Source: Proteobacteria bacterium SG_bin9
Lineage (GTDB): Bacteria > Pseudomonadota > Alphaproteobacteria > Rhizobiales > Xanthobacteraceae
DNA length: 32,007 nucleotides
Assembly: GCA_002083525.1 (NCBI GenBank)
Contig: LWDM01000066.1
Coordinates: 1-32,007 of the forward strand
Reading direction: 5' to 3'
Below are positions 22,185 to 30,272 of this stretch, piece after piece. A program made the translations under genes and the position numbers. Under the pieces are notes generated by a model, which ran no database searches, was not told the origin of the DNA, and worked only from the letters and a program-made list of their open reading frames with translations. Position 1 is the stretch's first letter. Every line of letters starts with the position of its first letter.

Positions 22185-22517
22185 TCAGCCCCAGCCCGTG
22201 CGGCCGTGCGATGCGGTGATCTCCAGCACTTGCACCGTCTTCGGCAGCTCGATCAAGAATTCCGCGTCGCGTTCCAGATGATGGATGCGGCGCGGATCGT
22301 TTCCGGCGAACCGTGTCATCGCCTCGACGCTCTCCCAGTACGAGACCGTGATGAATTCGGTCTCGGTGTCGCGATCCTCACGGAACTGCTGAACGCCGAG
22401 CGCCTTCTCCTCGAGCGGCCTGATGCCGTGCTCGTAGAGGTACTCTGCATATTCGTCGGCGCGGGCGAGGGTGGTGCGGCCGCGCCAGATGCGCGCGATC
22501 GTCGGTTTCTGTGCCAT
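22185..22517 (-). CDS. Antibiotic biosynthesis monooxygenase-like protein
   Basis: 110 residues, one ferredoxin-like alpha+beta domain with marks of the ABM superfamily: IARIWRGRTTLARADEYAEYL, GVQQFREDRDTETEFITVSYWES, VEAMTRFAGNDPRRIHHLE, and a final beta strand VQVLEI. Such proteins act on small aromatics or haem, or simply bind quinones as dimers. Lying convergent with wrbA, it may be part of the same quinone response. The true substrate is unknown. Confidence 0.82.
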   Translation of the reverse strand: MAQKPTIARIWRGRTTLARADEYAEYLYEHGIRPLEEKALGVQQFREDRDTETEFITVSYWESVEAMTRFAGNDPRRIHHLERDAEFLIELPKTVQVLEITASHGRTGWG

Positions 22518-22659
22518 TGGCGTCGCTCCCGTTCCTGAGTCAACGCGTGCGATGCGGATTTGTTCGCGCCAGAACGCGTTTCCATCCGGTAACTGGTCCC
22601 TTGCCCCAAGCCTGACTCGTGCCTAGCTTCAGGCCAGCAAAATTAGCCGGAGCCCAGCC

Positions 22660-23319
22660 ATGTCAGCCCTGAAACCGCTCGTTCTCGACGTCGTCTCCGA
22701 CGTGGTCTGCCCGTGGTGCTACATCGGCAAGAAGCGGATCGAGGATGCGCTGGCGCTGGTGCCGGATGTGCCGGTGCAGCTCAACTGGCGGCCGTTCTTC
22801 CTCAATCCATGGGTGCCGCGCGAGGGCATTACGCGCGACGAATATCTCACCCAGAAATTCGGTTCGGTCGAGGCGTACAAGAGCATCGCCGGCCGGGTCG
22901 GCGAGGCGGCGCGGGCCGAGGGGCTCGAATACAATGCGCAGCTCGTAAAGCGCCAGCCCAACACGATCGATTGCCACCGCCTGATTCATTGGGCGGGCGC
23001 GATCGGCAAATCCGCCGAGATGAAGCAGCGGCTGATGGAGCTCTACTTCCGCGACGGCGGTGATCTCACCGACGCGAATGTGCTGGTGCAGGCCGCGCGC
23101 GATATCGGTCTCGACGGCGACGATGTGAAGAAGCGTCTCGCCACCGATGAGGACGTGGAACTGATTTCGGGCAACGCCCAGGAAGCGGCCGAGAAGGGCA
23201 TCTCCGGCGTACCGACGTTCGTGTTCGCGCAGAAGTACGCGGTGTCGGGCGCGCAGGACCCGCAGGCGCTTGCGCGTGCGATCCGTCAGGTGTCGGCCGA
23301 GATCAATCAGGCCGCGTGA
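22660..23319 (+). CDS. DsbA-family oxidoreductase (FrnE-like)
   Basis: 219 residues without signal peptide, so cytoplasmic. The thioredoxin-fold active site C17-P-W-C20 is in VVSDVVCPWCYIGKKRIEDAL. The helical insertion and the cis-Pro loop GISGVPTFVF (near residue 184) complete the FrnE/2-hydroxychromene-2-carboxylate isomerase-like pattern. FrnE-like proteins have thiol-disulfide activity in the cytosol and have been tied to oxidative stress. GGAG lies about a dozen bases before the start. It converges on the methyltransferase gene. Confidence 0.92.
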   Translation: MSALKPLVLDVVSDVVCPWCYIGKKRIEDALALVPDVPVQLNWRPFFLNPWVPREGITRDEYLTQKFGSVEAYKSIAGRVGEAARAEGLEYNAQLVKRQPNTIDCHRLIHWAGAIGKSAEMKQRLMELYFRDGGDLTDANVLVQAARDIGLDGDDVKKRLATDEDVELISGNAQEAAEKGISGVPTFVFAQKYAVSGAQDPQALARAIRQVSAEINQAA

Positions 23320-23331
23320 GCGCGTAGCGTC

Positions 23332-24174
23332 TCACGCCCGCGCCGTCACGAGCCAGCAGGCGGCGGTGAAGCGGATCTCGTCTCCGTGCATGAACCGATC
23401 GAACGCAGCGCGGACCGCGTCGATTACCAGCGTTCGCGTTTGCTCATCGGCGTCCGAGAGCGCGAGACCGACAGGGCCGAGTAGCGTGAAATATCGCTCC
23501 AGCGCCGCTTCCGGGAACGTGCAGGTGAGGTCGATCGGCTGAACATCGATGTCGCGCCAGCCGCTCTCATCCAAAATGCTCTGAATCCGTTGTTGCTCGG
23601 CCAGCGCGAATTGCCCCGGCATACCGGGTTTGCGCACCGGCAGGTTGGGCAACAGTGGCGCGGCCGCGCGCTCCGCCGTGGTCATGAACGGATTTTCCGC
23701 AGCGCTGCGCCAGGTGATGAACCGGAGCGGCGCGCCGGGTTTCGCTGCCCGCCGCAGGTTGGCAAATGCCAAGACCGGCTCGTCGAAGAACATCACGCCG
23801 TTGCGAGAGATGATCATGTCGAAGCGCTCGGGCTCGAAGGCATGCGTTTGCGCGTCGGCATAGATGAACGTGGCGCGTGTTCGCTCGCGTTCCGCACGCT
23901 GGCAGGCCGCAGCCAGCATCGGCTCGGAAATGTCGACGCCAGTGCAGTGGCCGTTCGCGCCGGCCTTTCGCGCGGCGGCCATGGTCGTGCCGCCAGTGCC
24001 GCAGCCGACATCGAGGATGCGTAATCCCGACTCGTTCGGAATTGCCTCGATCAACAGCGCCTGCAGCGGGGCGAAGATATGGTCGATCAATTCCTGCGTA
24101 CCGACCCAGGCGTGGCCGGCGGGACCGTTCCAGAGTTTCGCCTGCTCGTCATAGGCATCGCGTGTAACAATCAT
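23332..24174 (-). CDS. Class I SAM-dependent methyltransferase
   Basis: 280 residues from ATG 24174 (MIVTRDAYDEQAKLWNGPAG); the open frame continues upstream across the MerR gene but that part is shadow. Motif I is LRILDVGCGTGGTT, followed by CTGVDISEPML and FDMIISRNGVMFFDEP. The N-terminal NGPAGHAW segment and the C-terminal FPEAALERYFTLLGPVG place it with the UbiE-like/Methyltransf_11-25 group that includes small-molecule methylases. No arsenite-methylase cysteines are present. Its promoter has the long 19-bp spacer expected for MerR activation, so the divergent MerR protein is its probable activator. Confidence 0.9.
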   Translation of the reverse strand: MIVTRDAYDEQAKLWNGPAGHAWVGTQELIDHIFAPLQALLIEAIPNESGLRILDVGCGTGGTTMAAARKAGANGHCTGVDISEPMLAAACQRAERERTRATFIYADAQTHAFEPERFDMIISRNGVMFFDEPVLAFANLRRAAKPGAPLRFITWRSAAENPFMTTAERAAAPLLPNLPVRKPGMPGQFALAEQQRIQSILDESGWRDIDVQPIDLTCTFPEAALERYFTLLGPVGLALSDADEQTRTLVIDAVRAAFDRFMHGDEIRFTAACWLVTARA

Positions 24175-24209
24175 CGCTTGAGTCCTTGCTTCAGAGGTGC
24201 ATTGACGCA

Positions 24210-24240
24210 ATGATGCAAGTTCAAGCCGACTTGAGGTCAA
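24210..24240 (-). promoter_or_regulatory. MerR-type promoter with 19-bp spacer
   Basis: On the minus strand TTGACC (24240-24235) is followed by a 19-bp spacer and CATCAT (24215-24210). Inside the spacer is the perfect dyad TCAAG-N4-CTTGA (24221-24234). Long spacers with a central dyad are the hallmark of MerR-activated promoters. The start codon lies about 36 bases past the -10 box. Confidence 0.6.
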
Positions 24241-24243
24241 GCG

Positions 24244-24699
24244 ATGAGTGCGAGAAAACGGATTGCCGCGGACCTGGATATTGTCGAAGTGGCGCAGCTT
24301 TCCGGTGTGCCGGCCTCGGCGCTGCGGTACTATGAGGAGAAGAAGCTGATCGTTTCCACAGGCCGGCGCGGGCTGCGCCGCCTGTTCGATCCGGACGTGC
24401 TGGAGCGGCTGGCGCTGATCGCGCTCGGGCGCAACGCCGGGTTCTCGCTCGACGAGATCGCGACGATGTTCGCGCCGGATGGGCGGCCGCGCATCGATCG
24501 CAAGGTGCTCTCTGCAAAAGCGGACGAACTTGACCGGACGATCCGCAAGCTGGCGGCGATGCGCGATGGCTTGCGGCACGCGGCGGCATGTCCGGCGCCG
24601 AGCCATATGGAGTGTCCGACGTTCCGCCGTCTGATGCGTACGGCAGCGTTCGGTGTGGTGAGCGCGGCGAAGGTCCCCGCCGCGCGCCGGATGCGCTGA
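24244..24699 (+). CDS. MerR-family regulator with CX7C motif
   Basis: 151 residues. Winged helix: DIVEVAQLSGVPASALRYYE, EKKLIVSTGRRGLRRLFDPD, VLERLALIALGRNAGFSLDEI; a dimer coiled coil follows (about residues 85-113). Cys116 and Cys124 form C-PAPSHME-C, the same CX7C spacing as the copper ligands C112 and C120 of CueR, as I recall them; a His and a Met lie between. The four-cysteine cluster motif of SoxR is absent. The protein probably activates the divergent methyltransferase promoter, whose dyad ends nine bases before this start. Whether it senses a metal, a thiol reagent or an organic ligand is open. Confidence 0.9.
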   Translation: MSARKRIAADLDIVEVAQLSGVPASALRYYEEKKLIVSTGRRGLRRLFDPDVLERLALIALGRNAGFSLDEIATMFAPDGRPRIDRKVLSAKADELDRTIRKLAAMRDGLRHAAACPAPSHMECPTFRRLMRTAAFGVVSAAKVPAARRMR

Positions 24700-24703
24700 G
24701 GTT

Positions 24704-25972
24704 TTATGCCCGCGCCGGCGCTGCGCCGTCTACGGTCGCCGGCACCGGCAGCTTGGCGGGGAGGCAGGCGACGGCGATCAGGATCACGGCGGCCGAGCAC
24801 GCCATGAAGCGGAACAGCATGTCGAAGCCGTAGATCTCATAGATGAAGCCGATCAGCGGCAACGTCGCGGCAAGCGCCGTGAAGCTGACGACGTAGCGCA
24901 CGCCGTAGATGCGCGCGCGGGCTTCGCCGCTCGCCATCTTTCCGATCATGAAGTCGTTGATCGGAATCTGGCCGAACGCACCGAACATGAAGCCGAATGC
25001 GATGGCGAGCGCCCACGCGTCCTTCATGCCCGGCATCAGCCCGAAGAAGATGACCTGAATGGACGCGGTGACGAGGAACACATTACGCGGGCCGTACGTG
25101 TCGAGCGCTTTGCCGACGACGAGCTGGGCCAGCGATGCGACCGCGAAGACGGTGAAGGCGAGGCCGCCGACGACAGTTGCAACGTCACCTGATGCGGCAA
25201 CGCCACCGGCATTCAGCCACTGGGTCAGATCCTTGGCGAGGCTCTGCATGCGCTCGTCGAAAATCTTCGGCAGGGCGAAGGTCGTCGACTGGAAGACGAT
25301 GCTCGACACGGCCGTGGTGAAGAACACGATGATCGAGACGCGCAACATGATCGCCTTGTAGTCGGCGCTCATCAGCGGACCGTTGGTGGCGGCCACCTGC
25401 GCCGGCGTCTTCTTGTGCGAGACCTCCGGCCATTGATGGATCGTGTAGAAGATGCCGACGACGATCGAGACGATGCCCGGAACGACGAAGGCCGTGCGCC
25501 AGCCGCCATTGTCGATGAAATAGCCGGTGATCAGCGCGGCGCTGGCGACGCCGAGGTTGCCCCAGACGCCGTTCACGGCCAGCCGCATGCCGGTGTTCTT
25601 CCACTTCTGCGTCACGATCGCGAGGCCGACCGGGTGATAGATCGCGGCGAACACGCCGATGATGAAGAGGCCGATGCCGATCTGCAGCGGCGTCTGCGCG
25701 AAGGCAGTCGCGATCGACGCGATGCCGATGCCGATGAAGAACACCGAGATCATGCCCTCGCGGCTCCACTTGTCGGCGAGCCAGCCGGCCGGGAGCGAGA
25801 ACAGACCGAAGGCGAAGAAGCCGGGCGTCGCGTATTTCAGAAGCTCGCCGTAGCTCAGACCCCATTCGCGCGACAGCGCGAGCGCCGCGACGGTGGCGAA
25901 GATCAGCGTGAACAGGTGGTCCAGATAGTGACCGACGTTCAAGAACAGGTAGTGGGTGCTGTCGCGATTCAT
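24704..25972 (-). CDS. MFS transporter
   Basis: 422 residues from ATG 25972 (MNRDSTHYLFLNVGHYLDHL); the frame is open a little further upstream but that part lacks membrane character. About twelve hydrophobic segments are visible, with a charged central loop (HKKTPAQVAATNGPLMSADYKAIM). The MFS loop after the second helix reads GWLADKWSREGMISV. The family member is not certain: HYLDHLFTLIFATVAALAL and IYHPVGLAIV resemble fosmidomycin-resistance-type (Fsr) and related MFS proteins. It is divergent from an AraC gene that probably controls it, so an exporter of a small compound sensed by that AraC protein is likely. Confidence 0.88.
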   Translation of the reverse strand: MNRDSTHYLFLNVGHYLDHLFTLIFATVAALALSREWGLSYGELLKYATPGFFAFGLFSLPAGWLADKWSREGMISVFFIGIGIASIATAFAQTPLQIGIGLFIIGVFAAIYHPVGLAIVTQKWKNTGMRLAVNGVWGNLGVASAALITGYFIDNGGWRTAFVVPGIVSIVVGIFYTIHQWPEVSHKKTPAQVAATNGPLMSADYKAIMLRVSIIVFFTTAVSSIVFQSTTFALPKIFDERMQSLAKDLTQWLNAGGVAASGDVATVVGGLAFTVFAVASLAQLVVGKALDTYGPRNVFLVTASIQVIFFGLMPGMKDAWALAIAFGFMFGAFGQIPINDFMIGKMASGEARARIYGVRYVVSFTALAATLPLIGFIYEIYGFDMLFRFMACSAAVILIAVACLPAKLPVPATVDGAAPARA

Positions 25973-26050
25973 TGGAGTTGGGCCCCGGCATCGTTTACGC
26001 GCAAACGCGCATCGTCCCGCCATATTGCGGGATTCGGCCTTAGAATAGGC

Positions 26051-26101
26051 TTGGCGGATTGGCGCTGTCATGCCAAATTTCATCGAGAATCTGCCATCGA
26101 G
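26051..26101. promoter_or_regulatory. Repeats in the MFS/AraC divergent gap
   Basis: TTGGCG is repeated directly (26051-26056 and 26059-26064); the second TTGGC pairs with GCCAA at 26072-26076 as an inverted repeat. CATCGAG is repeated directly at 26081-26087 and 26095-26101, the last copy forming the AraC ribosome-binding site (GAGG). Direct repeats of this size suit an AraC-type binding site. Confidence 0.4.
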
Positions 26102-26107
26102 GTTCTA

Positions 26108-26923
26108 ATGGCTGCCCGTACTAAATCGCCGTCGCGCGCCAAGGACGTCCGCAGCACCGACGCGGCGGACTATCAATTTCTGCCGCGGCCGATCGCGGCC
26201 ATGGCCAAGGGCTTTACCGACGGCCATGAGATCGAGCCGCACAAACATACGCGCGATCAGCTCGTCTATTCGCTCACCGGCGTCATGCGCGTGCGCACCA
26301 AGACCGAGGCGTGGATCGTGCCGCCGGATCGCGCCGTGTATCTGCCCGGGCAGACGGTGCATGCGATCAGCATGCGCGGCGAGGTGCAGATGCGCACGCT
26401 CTACATCTCGCGCGATGCGCACGACGACCTGCCTCCGGCGCCGACGGTACTCGAAGTCTCGCCGCTTCTGCGCGAACTGATCCTGGCGCTGATCGACGAG
26501 CCGGTGATCTACGACGAGCGCGGCCGCGCGGGCGCGGTGGCGTTTCTCATTCTGGCGGAGATCGCCAAGGCGCAGCGGCTGTCGCTGGTGATCCCGATGC
26601 CGCGGGATGCGCGGCTGCTGCGGCTCTGCAACGCGCTGCTGGAAAATCCGGCGAGCCGGCTGACGCTCGACAACTGGGTCGATACGGCGGGCGCGTCGTC
26701 GCGCACGCTGGCGCGGCTGTTCGAGGCGGAGCTCGGCATGAGCTTCAGCGCCTGGCGGCAGCGCGTGCGCTTCCACAATGCCATGGAGGCGATTGTCGGT
26801 GGAGAGCCGATCTCGCGCGTCGCCGAGCGCAACGGCTATCGCTCGTCGAGTGCGTTTTCGGCGGCGTTCCGCAAGGCGATGGGGCAGGCGCCATCATCGC
26901 TACGGGTGGATGGCGTGAGCTAG
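26108..26923 (+). CDS. AraC-family regulator with cupin N-domain
   Basis: 271 residues from ATG 26108, with GAGG five bases upstream. The N-terminal cupin sensor (about residues 20-110) shows HEIEPHKHTRDQLVYSLTGV and VPPDRAVYLPGQTVHAISM. The C-terminal part has two helix-turn-helix motifs: LTLDNWVDTAGASSRTLARLF and ISRVAERNGYRSSSAFSAAFRKAMGQAP, the AraC signature. It belongs to the group commonly found divergent from MFS genes. HKH in the cupin could bind metal or just line a ligand pocket. Confidence 0.92.
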   Translation: MAARTKSPSRAKDVRSTDAADYQFLPRPIAAMAKGFTDGHEIEPHKHTRDQLVYSLTGVMRVRTKTEAWIVPPDRAVYLPGQTVHAISMRGEVQMRTLYISRDAHDDLPPAPTVLEVSPLLRELILALIDEPVIYDERGRAGAVAFLILAEIAKAQRLSLVIPMPRDARLLRLCNALLENPASRLTLDNWVDTAGASSRTLARLFEAELGMSFSAWRQRVRFHNAMEAIVGGEPISRVAERNGYRSSSAFSAAFRKAMGQAPSSLRVDGVS

Positions 26924-26925
26924 GC

Positions 26926-27870
26926 TCACGCGTCCTTGAGGTAGTAGTTGGCCTTCTTGCCGAGCGCGATGCGGCGCAGAACCTTGCGGATCGCGAACGA
27001 CGAGCGCAGCGGGCGGATGGCCGCGAGCACGGTGCGGTAGAACGCGAGCTTCATCGTGTCGAGCATCGGGCTCGTGCCCGGCGCCTTCTGCGGCATTCCG
27101 ATCCCGCGCAGCATCGAGTTGAAGAAGTGCAGATCGTTGTTGCGGCGAACCGGGCGGGTCTTCCAGGTGATCGCCATCGAGATCGAGTAGGTGCCGGCGG
27201 TGCGCACCCAGTGCGGCCACTGATACGGCACGTAGCAGCCGTCGCCGCCGAACATGTGGAATTCGATGCCGCGCGGCGCGAACTTTTCATCGTAGGTGAG
27301 GTTGCGGTGCTTGGTCATCGAGCGCTCGATCTCGGCGTCGTCCGCGATCGTGCGGTCGGCGTTGTCGAACAGCGTAAAGAACTTCTCGCCGTGGATCTGG
27401 ACGAAGAAGTTGTCTTCACTGTCGAGATGGAACGGCGTCGTCGAATTCGGCGACGACACGAACAGGAAACCTTCGATCTGCTCGAAGTCGGCGTCGGCGA
27501 GGCTGTTGTAGCCGCGCGCCTTGGCCACCGACAGCAGCGTGTCCTCGAGCAGCTGGCGATACTCCGGCGCGTTCTCGATGCGCTTCAACACCATCCAGGC
27601 GCCGGCGGTCTCGATACGCTTGACGACTTCGACCGGGTCGAGGTCGACGGTCTGAACCTTGGTCGGATCCTGGCTGATCGCGGCCTTGCCCGAGTTGTAC
27701 TCGATCAGGTCGCGCGGCAAGTCCTGTGCGAGCTGGGCGATACGCGGCAGCGTCAACAGCGGATGGCCGGACAGCTTGTGATGGATCGCGAACGGCTTCA
27801 GCGGAAAATCGCGCTTCAGCGACTGGTTATCGGCGGTAATCACCGGAGCGACATGCGAGGCGGCATTCAT
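26926..27870 (-). CDS. JmjC-like cupin protein, putative 2-oxoglutarate/Fe(II) oxygenase
   Basis: 314 residues. The JmjC/cupin_8 metal triad is visible as H148 and D150 (PFHLDSEDNFF) and H220 (YQWPHWVRTAG), with K163 in HGEKFFTLFD placed to hold 2-oxoglutarate. These enzymes hydroxylate protein side chains or small molecules. An N-terminal segment of about 90 residues precedes the catalytic core and a basic C-terminal tail follows (RKVLRRIALGKKANYYLKDA). Its start overlaps the stop of the acyltransferase gene by four bases (27867-27870), so the two are translationally coupled and probably work on one product. Substrate unknown. Confidence 0.88.
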   Translation of the reverse strand: MNAASHVAPVITADNQSLKRDFPLKPFAIHHKLSGHPLLTLPRIAQLAQDLPRDLIEYNSGKAAISQDPTKVQTVDLDPVEVVKRIETAGAWMVLKRIENAPEYRQLLEDTLLSVAKARGYNSLADADFEQIEGFLFVSSPNSTTPFHLDSEDNFFVQIHGEKFFTLFDNADRTIADDAEIERSMTKHRNLTYDEKFAPRGIEFHMFGGDGCYVPYQWPHWVRTAGTYSISMAITWKTRPVRRNNDLHFFNSMLRGIGMPQKAPGTSPMLDTMKLAFYRTVLAAIRPLRSSFAIRKVLRRIALGKKANYYLKDA

Positions 27871-29102
27871 TGGCGCTTCTCCTTGAAATGTCTCAGTGTG
27901 CGAATGAGGTGGCGTGCGGGCTCACGAACCGCGCGGCGCAACGCGATGCCGGCGCGGATCAATGCGAATACGGGATCGTTGCGGCGGAGCGGGATCAGCA
28001 TGTCGCCGATGGCGAGGCGGCCGCGCCAGATCGGATCGATCATCGGATGGCCCGGGATCGCGGTGGAATCCACGGTGGCGATGTCGGGATCGGCGCAGAG
28101 GTAACGCGTCAGGTCGAGTGTGAGTTGTACGCCCGGCGAGAATTTCGCGAAGCGCTCGTCGACGCCGAGTTTGAAATAGAAGGCGCGATCCTGATGCCGC
28201 AGCACCACCGCGGCGGCGACCGGCGTCGTGCCGGCCATCAACGTCACGATCTCGCACTGGCCAAGCGTGGCCAGTTCGACGGCGGCGCGGCGGATGAACG
28301 CGGTGTCGCCGCTGTGCTGGATCAGCGCGGTGCCGCGCTTGGCCTTCCAGCCGCTCGATTCCAGAACCAGGAAGGTGTCGAGCATGCGGCCGACCTCGTC
28401 GGGCGTGCGCGAGATGGTGAACATCACTTCGCCCATTTCGGCGAGGCGATTGCGCTGGCGGCGCAGCTCCTTCAGCTTCTTCGGTCCGAGCGCATCGCGC
28501 AGCAGTTCTTCAGCATCGCGTGTCGCATCGAGGCAGGCGCGGCGATGTGACTGGATGATCTGCGGCGCAAGTCCCCGAGCGGCGAGCGCTGCGCGGATTG
28601 CATCGGCAACGGGGCCTTCGACCGTCATGTCGCGCAGCAGCAGCGCGCGCATGCCGTTGTTGCGTGCTTCCGTAAGCAGTGCGTCGACGGCGGCGACAGG
28701 ATCGTCGCGATCGATCAGCGGCGTGCTGAGCGTGCCGTAAGGATCGGCACTGACCAGTGCCGGCAGCGGCAAATGGTAGGCGCGCCACAGCGAGATCGCC
28801 GGCATCAGCGCACTCAAGCGCGGACGGCTCGCTGACGTGTCCCAGGCGCAGAGCGCGTTTGCACCGACGCGGTCGCGCGCCGACGCGCTCACCGCGCTCA
28901 GCCATTCAGGCAGATAATATCCGTTGGGTTCGGCAGCGCGCTCGGCGAGTGAGAGCCAGGCGTCGTCCGATACATCGTCGATCGGGCCGAGCGTCGCATG
29001 CGGTGCAACGGCAACGGCAACGGCCGCGTTCGCGCGCGCTGCGCGCATCGCAACGCCGTCCGGTGACGTCATGGCTCCGCTTGGATGTGCCGTCTCGCTC
29101 AC
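27867..29102 (-). CDS. GNAT/BioF2-like acyltransferase
   Basis: 411 residues from GTG 29102, or 401 from ATG 29072. The core resembles the BioF2-like (CelD/FemAB-related) GNAT domain: LGPKKLKELRRQRNRLAEMG, VLESSGWKAKRGTALIQHS, then ATLGQCEIVTLMAGTTPVAAAVVLRHQDRAFYFKLGVDERFAKFSPGVQLT with the acyl-CoA-type fold. Members transfer acyl or aminoacyl groups in polysaccharide, lipid or peptidoglycan pathways. The Ala-rich N-terminus is not a convincing signal peptide. It overlaps the JmjC-like gene by four bases and forms a two-gene operon with it. Confidence 0.85.
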   Translation of the reverse strand: MSETAHPSGAMTSPDGVAMRAARANAAVAVAVAPHATLGPIDDVSDDAWLSLAERAAEPNGYYLPEWLSAVSASARDRVGANALCAWDTSASRPRLSALMPAISLWRAYHLPLPALVSADPYGTLSTPLIDRDDPVAAVDALLTEARNNGMRALLLRDMTVEGPVADAIRAALAARGLAPQIIQSHRRACLDATRDAEELLRDALGPKKLKELRRQRNRLAEMGEVMFTISRTPDEVGRMLDTFLVLESSGWKAKRGTALIQHSGDTAFIRRAAVELATLGQCEIVTLMAGTTPVAAAVVLRHQDRAFYFKLGVDERFAKFSPGVQLTLDLTRYLCADPDIATVDSTAIPGHPMIDPIWRGRLAIGDMLIPLRRNDPVFALIRAGIALRRAVREPARHLIRTLRHFKEKRQ

Positions 29103-29432
29103 GTCCCTGTCCCTCGCATGGCCTTGCCGCTGCTGCGTTACGTTTGCGCAGCGTTCGCCTTGTCGATCCCACGCGGACGCTAAACGCGAGATCGAAAAAT
29201 ATCATGCGAGAGACGACTCAAATCCATTTCACGCGATTAACGTTACGTTCACCGTTAACGACTTGTTCATTACGAGTCTCAAATTGCGCAAGCTTTCTGC
29301 ATACGTAGTATTCCCTAACGCCAGCCGTTAAGGCTTTCAGGCCCGGTTCCACGTCATAATCCTGTAGATTTTGCCCAGTTCGCGGGCGATCTCGCGCGTA
29401 CGGAAGCAGGACGCTTAACAAGGATTACGACG
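29103..29432. other. Divergent intergenic gap with TTAACG boxes
   Basis: This 330-bp gap holds no credible gene. It is A+T-richer than its surroundings and has TTAACG at 29237-29242 and 29255-29260, and a TAACG-N5-CGTTA inverted repeat at 29316-29330. It must contain the promoters of the divergent acyltransferase gene and the 29433 gene, but I cannot fix them. Confidence 0.5.
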
Positions 29433-29840
29433 ATGGATGCACGTCAGCGCATCACCATGACCGACAGCGACATCGTGGCGCACTTCGCCCGGCTCGGCTA
29501 TCGCGTCCTGATTCAGCAGATCGCATTCGTCGGCGAGACCGTCGAAGACTTTCGCGAAGCTCGCTCCAAGAAATGGTACAAGGCCGGCAAGGTGAAGCTC
29601 AACGAGCCCGGTCTGTTCATCGTCGAGGAATGCCAGCCGCGTCCCGGTCAGCGCACCCGCGACGTGGTCGTGGTCAGCTTCGGTTCGTCGCGCGCGGTGA
29701 TGGGCGTCGAGATCAAGCCCGGCGCACCGCCGCTGAAGCTCGGCGATGCCACCTGCCGCTACGCACCGACCATGGAATGGGCGAAGCCGGAAGCGCCGAA
29801 GGGCAGCGTGCCGAAGGGCAAGACGGCCAAAAGCGCGTAA
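29433..29840 (+). CDS. Conserved hypothetical protein
   Basis: 135 residues, with AAGGA about eight bases before the ATG. No signal or membrane segment; soluble and basic. Alternating strands are suggested by YRVLIQQIAFVGETVEDF, GKVKLNEPGLFIVEECQ, RDVVVVSFGSSRAVMGVEI, and a Lys/Pro-rich C-terminus (KPEAPKGSVPKGKTAKSA). The protein looks like a small conserved family of Bradyrhizobiaceae, but I do not recognise a named domain. It converges on the PilZ gene with five bases between. Confidence 0.75.
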   Translation: MDARQRITMTDSDIVAHFARLGYRVLIQQIAFVGETVEDFREARSKKWYKAGKVKLNEPGLFIVEECQPRPGQRTRDVVVVSFGSSRAVMGVEIKPGAPPLKLGDATCRYAPTMEWAKPEAPKGSVPKGKTAKSA

Positions 29841-29845
29841 GCGCT

Positions 29846-30100
29846 TCAGGCGAACGCGACGCCGACACGCCAGTCGGCACGCCACTTGATCTCGCAGCGG
29901 CGGATGGTCTTGTCCGACTCCAGCACGAGCGTGAAGGTCACGGGCACCGCTGCGGTGCTGTCGACATCGAGATTGGCGCCGCCATCCGACAGATTGCGCA
30001 CGGTGCAGCTCACGCTCTGTCCCTTGAAGGCAATGAGCCCGCCCTTGAACACGCGATGCCGCGGCGCCCGCCGCCGCTCTACTACATTGGTCTGCTGCAT
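29846..30100 (-). CDS. PilZ domain protein
   Basis: 84 residues, a single PilZ domain. The c-di-GMP-binding marks are RRAPRHR (RxxxR, residues 10-16) and NLSDGGANLDV (the NxSxxG motif). GAGGTG five bases upstream of the ATG is a good ribosome-binding site. Single-domain PilZ proteins commonly bind c-di-GMP and act on motility, adhesion or polysaccharide synthesis, but some do not bind it. No partner gene is beside it. Confidence 0.92.
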   Translation of the reverse strand: MQQTNVVERRRAPRHRVFKGGLIAFKGQSVSCTVRNLSDGGANLDVDSTAAVPVTFTLVLESDKTIRRCEIKWRADWRVGVAFA

Positions 30101-30272
30101 GGTCGCACCTCGCTGAAACGCTTCAGCCTCCTGAGGCGCAACCTCTCATACCCGCATTACCCGGCGCTGAACCCGACTGCAGACAAAGCGGGGTGAGGTG
30201 TTCAGAGACGATTCACCATGGCGCGGCGTGGTGAGACAGGCAGAGCGAGGCGCATTTTGCCGCACGCGGACG

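Noticed and set aside
24244..24699. SoxR identity for the MerR-family gene
   Set aside because: SoxR needs four clustered cysteines for its [2Fe-2S] centre; only C116 and C124 are present.
26311..28104. 597-codon plus-strand frame spanning the AraC and JmjC-like genes
   Set aside because: It crosses two well-supported genes in a different frame or strand and shows no motif. It is a by-product of high G+C.
29237..29330. CtrA-type TTAA-N7-TTAA sites in the 29.2-kb gap
   Set aside because: TTAACG boxes are present, but none has the seven-base spacing of the CtrA consensus.
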